NCBI RefSeq assembly: GCF_000203815.1
Contig: NW_004457736.1
Location: 1,116,001-1,180,000, forward strand
Length of the DNA: 64,000 nucleotides
Reading direction: 5' to 3'
Source of the DNA: Cavenderia fasciculata
Taxonomy: Eukaryota; Evosea; Eumycetozoa; Acytosteliales; Cavenderiaceae
How positions within the stretch are numbered: the first letter of the stretch is position 1; each line of letters starts with the position of its first letter. Below the pieces are notes generated by a model, which saw only the letters and a list, made by a program, of their open reading frames with translations, searched no databases and was not told the DNA's origin. Shown piece by piece: positions 36,090-45,819 of the stretch. The translations under genes were made by a program, and so were the position numbers.

Positions 36090-39038
36090 AAATGAAAAAA
36101 GAAAAAAGAAATAAATTAAATTAAATTAAATTAAATAATATTATTGTATGATATTTTGATTTGACTGATTCCAAAAAAATTACTAAATTTAGTAAACTTG
36201 GATTGTCATAAAAATGTAAATCAATTATTTAGATTTGGAATGATGATTTTAATATTCCAAAAATGATTGTACAATGCGATCTACATACTTTTTGATTTCA
36301 ACCAAATTTTCAAAACCCCCAAAGAAAATAAATGCTCAAATAGTACATCTACACACACCACCACAACAAAAAAAATGACATGAACTCTACTGTCCAACAC
36401 CCTTATCCAATACCAAAATTTCAAAACACTCTCACACTAAAAAGAAAAAAAAATATTACCCTCATCAAATTTGTTTGTCAAATTGATAATAAATCAAGTT
36501 GTAATATTACATTTATTTTGTATGTCTACAACTATTATTCTTTTTCGGATGTTCTTTTATTAAATTCCAAATTTAAATTAAAATTTCCAAAAAATTAAAT
36601 CAATTGATTAAATTAAAAAATACAAGGAATTTATCTTTTTTTTACAATTGGAATTAATTAAATTAATTAATTATCATATAAAATAGAGAGATATTTAAAA
36701 TATTTAAATAATAATAATTCATAGATCGACTCGAAAAAAGTAAAGAAATTTAAAAGTAGGTTTTTTACCAAATCAATCATAGTTGGTTTTTTTGTTTATA
36801 CTATTCTATCAAAAACTATTTAAAGAGTTGAAATTGTAAAAATATATCTACTATAATTTTTAGAAAAGAACTTGAATAGGAGGATTCCCTTTTCAATTTT
36901 TTGGGGATTTATAACCTTTTTGGTTTTTTCGACAAAAAAGGATAAAAAAACTAAAAGGGTCACATCAAGTCTGGCTCTCTTTTGTTTCCATAAAAGGGTC
37001 TAGTAGAAACAGATTGTCACAATACTCTTATTAATTAATTTAAAAAAGACGGTACAGAGGAGAGAAGAGTGATAAAAGGATCAAACTATAGTTGGAATGA
37101 TAGATCCTATGATCCTCTACACCGACTCTACCACCAACCAACCCATCATACTTTTCGTAATTAGGGTTACTATGTGTTCAGAGGAGGAGTCCTGGGAGAA
37201 TTAATTTATACGATAAAAGAGGGTAGATAGATAAAATCAATTAAAGGAAGAGAATGAACGTGCAAGAAAAGAAGAAGAAGGTACGGAGGTTAAACGGTTG
37301 GAATAAATAATAATAATAATAATAATTTAGACAGACCTTGGTTACTTTTAAAAATGCAAGATTTGCTTGTATCACTATTTAGTTTAGATACAAAGTTAAC
37401 AACCAATTTTTTGTAAAGGTAATCAAACCATTTCCAACTTGTTCCAAGTGTTGTTCCTTGCTTCTTTTTTCAATAATAATATTTTTTGTTTTTGTTTGTT
37501 TGTTCCATCCCCATCCTATCGTTTGTTAAAGGAAGGATCAAAAAAAAAAAGTATCTATATCTTGATATTTTATACAATCACCAGATCTTGGATACACACC
37601 CCAAACCAACCAACCACCACCCTTTTAAATTTTAGAGTTGGATAGAACCAACTCTACTCTATGTATTCTACCTACCTACCCCCTCCTCCTTTATAGACCA
37701 CTCGATTGGTAATGTCGATATCTACATTACATGGTGGTATTACCAAAGTAGAGTCATTTTAGCGTCTTGTTACTTTATAATATATTGATCATGACGGATA
37801 TTATTATTATTATTATTATTGTTATAGTTGGTTGGTTTGTGTGTTGCTGCTAACTAACTGGCTAGTGATATTGCCAAGGTGTTGATGTTGTTTCCGATTG
37901 TGTACATTGTGTGAGGAGGTTAAGTAAAGTTCCCTCTTCTTATTCCTATAACTTGAGTTTGCCCGATCATCATCATCATCATCAATCATTCATTCATTTT
38001 AACGATCGTTCAACATCCACTATAAATATTTATCATCATCACCAAACATATAATATATATGTATATTCTATTCTATTATATTCTATTTATCTTAAACACA
38101 ACTAAAATATAAGAAATAAGTAATTATTATAATAATAATAATAATAATAAACTCTCCCCTTATAACATCACATCAACCCATCCATCCATGGATCAATATT
38201 TTTGGTTCTAATACAATACTGATTGTTGTTGTTGTTGATGATGATGCTGATGAATCGTGATCATCATCATCAATCATCCATCATCCATCAAACGCACTAG
38301 AGTGTTTGGCAATCAATCGAAAAGTGTGATTGATGATTATAATACCAATGCTCTCCACTCTCTATCTTATTCTTTCTTTGTGTTTGTTCATACTAGTATT
38401 ATCTGTTTTTGTTGACTTTTTTTGGTGATTGTTGTGATAACCCTTACCACCACCACTGTACGCTTCCTTTCTCCCTCCCCTTTGTTATTATTGCCTTTTT
38501 TAATTCTTCACACCCCCCCTCTCACACCCTCCCCTCCACAAATTATTGAAGTGTGTCTTCTACATTGTTATTAATCAAAAAATTATATACAACAAACACA
38601 TATTATCTCTTTTTACTTTCTTTGTTTGTGTTTTACACTTTTTTTGTCAAATCACATCTCTTTTGTTTGTTTGTTGTTGTTCATCAAATCAAACAAATTG
38701 AAACAAAATTTTTCAAAAGAAATCTAGAAAGTTTAATTTAAACAAAACAAACAGACACATCGTACACCTTCTTATATTCAAAGAATACATTCTATTCCTA
38801 TTCCATTCAATACTCAACTCACAATAATAATAGTATTTTGTATATATATAGCTACATTTAGTAATAACCTTTCTCTCTCTCTCTTCTATTTATATATTTA
38901 GACTTTAAGATTCAAAACAACAGACTTATCAGAACAGACTTAACAGAAAGTAGTAGTACTATTATTATTTATTATTATTAAATTTAAACTAAACTAAACT
39001 ACATATTGCTAGTTTATATATAATTTAAATATCAAGTC
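36090..39038. other. 2.9-kb gene-free region upstream of PKA-R
   Basis: This is the longest stretch without a gene in the window. 36100-37000 is very A/T-rich. 37000-38600 has pyrimidine-rich patches (CTCTCACACCCTCCCCTCC), ATC/ATT repeats and GTT repeats. 38750-39030 contains TATATA and CTCTCT tracts. Open frames of 60-72 codons are low complexity, so I reject them. It may be a large promoter/5' UTR region for the developmental regulator downstream; that is inference. Confidence 0.5.
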
Positions 39039-40179
39039 ATGACAAGTGGATCAAATCATCAACAAAAGGCAACAGAAAAGGTGAATAGTAGTGGAGGAGG
39101 AGGTGGAAAGGTGTTGGAGGAAGGTAGTGTAGTTCAACAACAACAACAAGAGTTTGTTAGAAAGAGGAGAGGTGCCATTAGCAGTGAAGTCATGGGTGAT
39201 AGTACACAGCCGGCCAAGGCAATCCCTATCGCACCCAAGACTGCCGAAGCACAATTGCGACTCAAACAAGCACTTCAACGAAACATTCTATTCAACCATT
39301 TGGAAGACGAAGAACGAAACACTATATTCTCAGCCATGGTCGAGGTACACTATAAAGAAAATGATTTGATCATCAAACAAGGTGACCAAGGCGATAACTT
39401 TTATGTGGTAGATGATGGAATATGTGACATTTACGTTACAAAAGATCCAAACACTTTCCCAGGAATCCATGTAATGGAGGTTAGAACAGGTGGTAGTTTT
39501 GGTGAATTGGCTCTTATTCATGGTACTCCAAGAGCTGCTACTGTTATTGTAAGAAAGAAAAATAGCTATAAAGAGAAAAAGAAAAAAGAAAAAAGAAATA
39601 ATATAACTTACTTATACTTTTAATTCTTTTTAGGCAAGAACAAATGTTAGATTATGGGCGATTGATAGAATAACATACAAGAGAATATTGATGGATGCAA
39701 CCATTCACAAGAGAGACATGTACAAAAAGTTTTTGAAAAAGGTGTATATATTAAAAGATTTGGAAAAGTATGAAAGAAACAGTTTGGCCGATGCATTGGA
39801 GCCAGTTAGTTTTAAAGACGGCGAGGTGATTGTACGACAGGGTGAAAAGGGTGACAAATTCTACATTATAGTCGATGGAGAGGTACGTGTCACCCAGAGA
39901 GAAGGTGGCCCCACCTCTACCACTGGGCCAGAAAATGAAGTTGCTCGATTACATCCATCCGAATACTTTGGTGAAATTGCCTTGTTGACCGATAGACCTC
40001 GTGCAGCTACCGTCACAAGTGTCGGAACGACCAAATGTGTGGAAATGGACAGACAAAGATTTACTCGTCTGCTTGGTCCATGTGAAAATATTCTAAGAAG
40101 AAATATGGAAATGTATAATCAATTTATTAATCCTCATCAATATCAACAACAGCAACAACAACAATCAACTAAAATATAG
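39039..40179 (+). CDS. pkaR: cAMP-dependent protein kinase regulatory subunit
   Basis: Exons 39039-39548 and 39634-40179, 351 residues. After a Gly/Gln-rich head the pseudosubstrate inhibitor site RKRRGAIS covers residues 41-48. Two cyclic-nucleotide-binding domains follow, each with a phosphate-binding cassette: FGELALIHGTPRAATV in domain A and FGEIALLTDRPRAATV in domain B. Both invariant Arg and Glu residues are present. There is no N-terminal dimerisation/docking domain, which agrees with the monomeric R subunit known from Dictyostelium. In dictyostelids PKA controls aggregation, spore maturation and germination, with R holding the catalytic subunit off until cAMP binds. The intron falls inside the first binding domain. 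The 2.9-kb empty upstream region fits complex control. Confidence 0.96.
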
Positions 40180-40650
40180 AACAACTAATCATAACACAAA
40201 TAACAAGGGTAATCACCTTGTTTTTTTTTTTTCTTTTAAAAACAATTAACCAATCATCATTTATAATAATAATAATAATACTTTGTTAATGATGATCAAG
40301 ACGAAAAAGATATATTTATATTTATATATACAATGAAAAAGAAGAATATTTTTTTTTTTCAGTCAATCCTTACTCTTTTACATTGATTCCCATCCCCCCA
40401 CTCTCTTTTTATTTTTTAATAATCTAAATCAATCTTTCACTCCAACAATAATTAATTAATCCAATCAATCAATCAATCAATCAATAATAATAATAATAGT
40501 AAATAATATTCAATTGTATAAATATGTATAAATTAAACTTGGATATGCATATATATATATATATATTATATATTAGTCAACCAAAGAACACAAAATAAAG
40601 AAAGAATAATAAATACCAAATCTTGACAATTTATTGTTATTATTATTTTT
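40180..40650. other. Convergent 3' flanks, A/T-rich
   Basis: The spacer between the PKA-R stop and the EF-hand gene stop holds poly-T, AATC and AT repeats. No gene is seen. Confidence 0.6.
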
Positions 40651-41396
40651 TTAGATACCTAATAATAAATCCTTTCCTACCAATGATGAGTTTCTATTTT
40701 GATCGTATACATCACTCTTTTCAAAAAAGAATTCAACATATTTCTAGAGAAATAAATGTAAGTAAAGGTGAATCAACAAAAAAGATTCTATATATTTAAA
40801 TTTACCAATTTAATTTCAGTTAATGAAATGACACCATCAAAGTTTGAATCAAATAGACTCATGATGGATTCAGCCTTTTCAATTGGTGATCTTGTATCTT
40901 GAGGATCTGACCCTTTGTGAGTTTTAAAGTATTTGATCAAGTCATCGATTGAGATTGAGTATTTTGATTTGGATGTAAATCTTAATAGAAATTTATCAAC
41001 ATCCATTTGTATAATTTCTTGTAAACTTTTATCAAACTAGATAGATTTAATATTTAGTACTTGATCAATTTCTTTTTCTTTTTCTTTGTTTCAACTTACA
41101 ATTCTTAATTCATTTATTGTAATAATACCATCACCATCATGATCCAAAGTTTTAAAATATCCTGCAGCTTGGACAGACGGATCTTTGAATCCTTGATTTT
41201 TAAATTGATTTAATACTTCTTCATATGATATCTTTATTTAACAAAAAAGATTGTTAAATAAAAAGATTAAATTTTGAAAGAGTAAAGTACTAGTTTCTAC
41301 TTACTTCTTGGTTACCATCACCATCCCACAATTCTAAAAATCCTTGACTGTTTTTGATACTCTTTCTCGAATAGGGTTAAAAGTTTTAAAGTTCAT
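40651..41396 (-). CDS. Four-EF-hand calcium-binding protein (one frame break in exon 1)
   Basis: Exons 41305-41396, 41100-41231, 40806-41036 and 40651-40743, about 182 residues. Three good EF loops: DGDGNQEISYEE (split by intron 1), DHDGDGIITINE and DSNFDGVISLTE. A fourth, in KSKYSISIDD, is degenerate. The size and spacing match the dictyostelid CBP family of small calcium sensors. Exon 1 as written has a stop: the A5 run at 41351-41355 (T5 on the plus strand) must be six bases to link MNFKTFNPIRERVSK to NSQGFLELW. With one added base exon 1 becomes 93 nt and all four exons fit, so a sequencing undercall is likely. Without it the protein would lack the first EF hand. Confidence 0.75.
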
Positions 41397-41570
41397 TTTG
41401 TAATTATTTATTTATTGATTGTGAAGGTGTTTGTTGGTTGGTTGTCACCCATGGGTATTTATACCTTTCTAGAAAAACCAAAGGACCACAAATGGTGGGT
41501 ATGGGAAAAGCCAAAAAAAAAAGTCATATAGGCTTTTAGATTGGAACCGGGATTAATTTAATTTATTGAG

Positions 41571-43569
41571 TTATAAAGTAGTACAAATTTCACAAGTACA
41601 TTTTATTTTTCTTCCTTGCTTTCTTTTTATAGGTGTTGGAAGAGGATTATTATTATTTCTAAAATTATAAAAGGTTTGATACAATCGATGATATGATCTA
41701 TTTTTGATGATATCACGTCCCAATATTATATGATTATTTTGATAGAGATAAACCATAAAATCACGTGCCGATGGATACCCACCCATGGTTTCGTATATTT
41801 TGATCCATGATAGGAATGTATCACGGCAGAGTGTCTTAATATCTTGGCAAAGATGGTTAAATATTGAAAATGAGCTGTATCTCATTGCCAATTTAATGTG
41901 TCTCTGTCTATACCAATCTTTGTATTTAATAGGAATAATCTCTTCCATTCTTTTAAATAAATCCAATCGACCACTACGAATAATATCTTTGCCAACATTG
42001 ACAATGTTTCGTTTTATCTCTTTTATGTGGTCTTTTGTTTCTCTTTCTGTTTCTCTCTCTACTAGAAAAAAGTTTGTTGTCATTGTCTTGAGAATTGATT
42101 GTTCATTGTCAGTGTATCGATATGTTGGACAAAGGTATTGTTGGACATACAAGTTGTCACTCATTCCAAAGTTTTCTTTCAAGGTGACTAGATTCTTGTA
42201 GAGTTGGGGGTGATTTACCAATACAATAAACTTTTCAATTGATCCAGACACAAAATCTAATTTCTTTTTAGGATCAATTGAATATTTTAAATATAAATCA
42301 ACCAATTCCCAAATAACTTTAGTATCATCTCCACTTGCCGCGAGGACACTATAGGTGACCAATTGATCTTGTTTGGTAATGTCAAACGAATCAATATTGT
42401 CTTTGAGTAGATGTATATCCTCTTTTGTCTTGATCTTGAGATGTACTGGATTAAAATAAGACCACACCACATTGAATTGATCTGTTGAGCCGACAAGACC
42501 ATGAATTCTCTTTAAAATTGGTATATCTTTTGGTACAAAATCGGTATAGTCTTTGAACACTCTATTTTGACAACCAGAAACTATATGATTCTTTGCTTTT
42601 GGATATTTGGTCAATAATATCTCCATGGTTGTTGGCGGTATTGAAATTTGATGTTTGAATAATAATGAATAATCCAATCCTTTTGATTGTAGTGCATCCA
42701 AAATAACTTCTAGTTGCCAATCTTTGGTGATTCCTTTAATCACACGATATTCCAATTCTTTTGTTTCTGGTGTCAATTGCAAGTCAATAAAACGTCGATA
42801 CAAGCGTCTCGATTTTAAGACCCTATAATTGTATTTCTGACACACTTGAGGGTAACACTGAAATATCTTTTCGAGTATCTCTGTTGATGGTGCATGATCT
42901 ATCATTGAATAAGTTGTATTCTGTATGAAATAGTCTTGCACCGATCCGATATTCCATTGTAAAACTTGTTGCCACAACTCGGTATTTGGATCATCGTAAC
43001 CATGCCAATCAAACCGGTGGATGGAGAGTAGTAGTGTCATCAATGTTACAATCTTTTCATTATCATTTTGATGCGACTCTCCTCCAAGAATGTCAATGGC
43101 CTTGTTCTTTAGTTTCTTTACAGGTTCAATATCTTGGATTTCTAATAGAGCAATGATGACTTGTTTGATTCTTGCAACTCGATCTTTGGGCAAACATAAA
43201 ATCGGTTTCCAAGGGAGGTATCGATCGGGATACCTTTCAAAATAAAGACGAATAATATCAACGTTGAGAGACAATAATACGTCGTCTAGGTCAACATGTG
43301 CAAAGAATTGATCTTTTGTTGAATGCATATATAAATATCCAATTGCATCTTTATCGTTGACTTGTTTTTTAAAAGAAGAAGAAGAAGAAGAGGATGATGA
43401 AGGAGAATGATTATAGTATCTAATTTGATGTGTTTTGGTGTCTGTGAACACATTCTTTAGCAAATTGAGAACTACAACAGTCGTTCAAAATAGCTATATG
43501 ATCACCTCGTCTTAGTTTGTATTTGAGTAGTTGTTTGTATCCATTTCGTATAAAGAAATCGAGTGACAT
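41571..43569 (-). CDS. Lineage-specific dictyostelid protein (frame break near N-terminus)
   Basis: The start ATG is at 43567-43569 (MSLDFFIRNGYKQLLKYKLR). Near 43462-43464 the frame must shift by one base to continue as LLKNVFTDTKTHQIRYYNHS, and then a single open frame of about 630 codons runs to TAA at 41571. The rest alternates helical segments resembling the degenerate ankyrin-like scaffolds common in dictyostelids (FERYPDRYLPWKPIL, LLTKYPKAKNHIV). The C-terminus has a short CTCEIC motif. A Ser run follows the break. No enzyme motif is visible. The in-frame alternative without the upstream piece would begin only at a Met about 45 codons later, so the upstream start with a frame error is preferred. 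A decayed copy of its 3' end lies at 43945-44075. Confidence 0.65.
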
Positions 43570-43619
43570 TTCATTGTAATGTCTACTTGAACATGAAGGG
43601 GAACAAGTCAAACGTAGAC

Positions 43620-43679
43620 ATTTGAATATATATTTTAATAGATAGATATTTGAATATATATTTTAATAGATAGATATTT
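43620..43679. repeat. 30-bp tandem duplication
   Basis: Two adjacent copies of a unit reading TTGAATATATATTTTAATAG then ATAGATATT lie upstream of the lineage-specific gene. Confidence 0.85.
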
Positions 43680-43944
43680 CTAAATACTGTTATTATTACT
43701 CTTCTACTATCTTTATTATTATTATTATTATTACTTTCACCAACAGTCATCATCATATCTTTTAATGAATAGAATGATCATTGTTTGAGTGTACATGATG
43801 ACAAACATGCAACTAGAGCTGTTAAGAATGCAAGTTTTGAAAATATTAATTTTTTTTAAGGTATTACATTTTTTGTTGGTTTTGTATTAATACATACAAC
43901 AAAATTTGATATTAATAGTATTTATTCATACTTATTTCATTTAA

Positions 43945-44075
43945 TTAAGAAGTAAGAATTTCAAAAGTACACTTTATTTTTCTTCCTTGATTTCTATTTA
44001 TGTTGGTGTTTGATGATTATTAATATTATCTATAAATTTTTGGTTATATCACGGTCCAATATTATATGGTCATAG
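43945..44075 (-). pseudogene. Relic of the 3' end of the neighbouring gene
   Basis: The segment aligns on the plus strand with 41571-41720. It shares ACTTTATTTTTCTTCCTTG, the TGTTGGTGTTTG-type stretch and ATCACGGTCCAATATTATAT, but has gaps and no open frame. It looks like an eroded tandem duplicate, of which only the last ~45 codons can be seen. Confidence 0.6.
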
Positions 44076-44246
44076 TTTTTTCATAGGATTATTATTATTA
44101 ATAGGATTATTATTATTAGTATTATTATTATAGTAGTTGATGATGAAGAAGAGGATTTTTTGTATTTATTTGGTGGAGTGGAAGAGACTACTCCAATAAC
44201 CAAAAGTGGAGGTAGGGCACTCATTTGATATGTTGATTAGTTAGTA

Positions 44247-44840
44247 CTATAGGATATGATGTTGTTTAGGGAATTCAAGTCGTTTAGTTCTTTCATTTAG
44301 TTTTCCGTTCTGATCTGCCAAAGAATTTAACTTTACTTGTTTCTCTTCTAGAATGTCTTTCAATGACTTGTTTTCTTGTTCTATAGTATAGATCCTCGTA
44401 TGCAGATCGCCAAAGAGTTTTCTAAATTCTTTATTCTTTACCCATATATTGATGGTTTTGCGAATTTTTTTTTTTCTCAGCGATACTCTGAAAGGTGACC
44501 ACTTGACAAGTGAGGAGCGAATGGAATTTAGGATCTTGGGGGTCTGTCGATCTATGCCATTCCTTGTGGCACCAAACCCGAGGTATCTTTCGGTGCTCGT
44601 TGCTACAGGGAATGGGAGGTTGACAGTATCCATACCGATCACTATGATGACGCACTTGGCGGGGTTGACTTTAGACGCAGTGGTATCGCAAAAGTCATCG
44701 AAGTGTTTGTTTGTACGATTGATCTCGCCTCTATTGGCTGCCAAACCAAGCGAGTCGTCTGCAAACGATTGGATTGCGAGTCGAACAGATGCTCTTTGGC
44801 ATAGCTGTGATCGTACGAGGGAGACAAGGAATTATTTTTT
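44247..44840 (-). mobile_element. Reverse-transcriptase fragment of a non-LTR retrotransposon
   Basis: Reading from about 44838, the frame contains VRLAIQSFADDSLGLAANRG. FADD is the YADD-type catalytic box of reverse transcriptase. Next come a KVNPAKC helix segment and ERYLGFGATRNGIDRQTPKI with SSLVKWSPFRVSLRKKK, the usual region just after the RT palm in LINE-like elements. The last ~60 residues are a coiled coil, unusual at this point, perhaps from rearrangement. No endonuclease, RNase H or full RT is present. It ends 80 bp from a tRNA gene. Dictyostelid TRE elements are known to insert close to tRNA genes, so I infer a truncated member of such a family. Confidence 0.7.
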
Positions 44841-44920
44841 TTTTTAAAGTAATTCTTTTCCTGTACAAGGAATTAATTGGCGTCAAAACACGAAAAAAAG
44901 TTTTTTAGACATCAAAAATC

Positions 44921-44993
44921 GCTCGTTTAGCTCAGTCGGTAGAGCACGGTGCTAATAACGCCGCGGTCGCAGGTTCGATCCCTGCAATGAGCA
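44921..44993 (+). tRNA. tRNA-Ile (anticodon AAU)
   Basis: The full cloverleaf can be drawn. The acceptor stem GCTCGTT pairs with AATGAGC (one G-T). The D arm is GCTC...GAGC. The anticodon stem CGGTG/CGCCG holds the loop CTAATAA with anticodon AAT. The variable loop has five bases, the T arm is GCAGG-TTCGATC-CCTGC, and the discriminator is A. There is no intron. The length is 73 nt and CCA is not encoded, as in eukaryotes. Internal A and B boxes (TAGCTCAGTCGG and GGTTCGATCC) are present. A T-rich stretch follows directly and may be the terminator. Confidence 0.97.
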
Positions 44994-45012
44994 ATTTTAT
45001 TGCTGTTATCTA

Positions 45013-45138
45013 TGCTGCCGCTGCCTCCGATCCCAGTTTTTTCATGATATTCTAATAGTACACACAATTCCCTACATTTCTATCCAATTTTCATCAATTT
45101 CCACCAAAACCACATCACTAAAACATGGTCTAGAAAAA
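45013..45138. repeat. Direct repeat downstream of tRNA, unit 1
   Basis: A ~120-bp unit (contains CCCAGTTTTTTCATGATATT and CATTTCTATCCAATTTTCAT) recurs at 45201-45319 with few changes. A shorter relative is at 52344-52410. Confidence 0.9.
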
Positions 45139-45200
45139 AAAATCTTTGGAAAAAAACCATGACAAGGCACCCCAAAAGGCACCTGTTTTGATCTTTTTTT

Positions 45201-45319
45201 TGCTGCCCTCTGATCCCAGTTTTTTCATGATATTCTAATAGTACACAATTCCCTACATTTCTATCCACTTTTCATCGATTTCCACCAAAACCACACCACG
45301 AAAACATGGTCTAGAAAAA
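45201..45319. repeat. Direct repeat downstream of tRNA, unit 2
   Basis: This is the second copy of the unit at 45013. It ends with the same ACATGGTCTAGAAAAA stretch. A further partial echo (TTTTTTTCATGATATTG) starts near 45367. It may be the tail of a retroelement inserted downstream of the tRNA. Confidence 0.9.
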
Positions 45320-45819
45320 GATCATCCGGGTACAAGGTTTTTTTGCACGTGGTTGCCACTGATTCAAATTTTTTTCATGATATTGTTTTTTTTGGAACCA
45401 CACCATCTATAGATTTTGTTTGTTTCCTTTCTGCTCGAGTGCACTGATAATTTCACACAGTAGTTCATCAACACCACCACATGATAGAGGCGACTACAGA
45501 TCTAGAGAAGATTGATCATGCAGTACTTTGCCTTTCAAATGAACATGTTTGTACTGCACCGAGTTGCACGTACTTGTACTATCTATAGTTGTCACTTGAT
45601 CATCAATTAAAGCATAAATTAATTACCAATTAATAGTATTTTTGTTTATTTCAATGGACCAAAAGAGGACCAAATAATTGTAGTTAAAAGTAACATTTGT
45701 AGCCTACAACTGTTAACAACAAATAATAATAATTATAATAATAAGAAAAAAAAAAAACAAATTATAAATTTTGTAATAATAATAATAATCGTTACCTAGG
45801 TATACAGATACAAAATATT
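45320..45819. other. Intergenic
   Basis: It includes a partial third echo of the direct repeat near 45367 and then A/T-rich DNA with AAT repeats. No coding frame is supported. Confidence 0.5.

Noticed and set aside
37439-38741. Open frames of 60-70 codons in the region before PKA-R
   Set aside because: They are low complexity, show no codon bias and have no domain; they are expected by chance in pyrimidine-rich DNA.
44824-44876. Repeated ACAAGGAATTA that might be a target-site duplication of the retroelement
   Set aside because: Both copies lie on the same side of the RT fragment, so they do not flank it.
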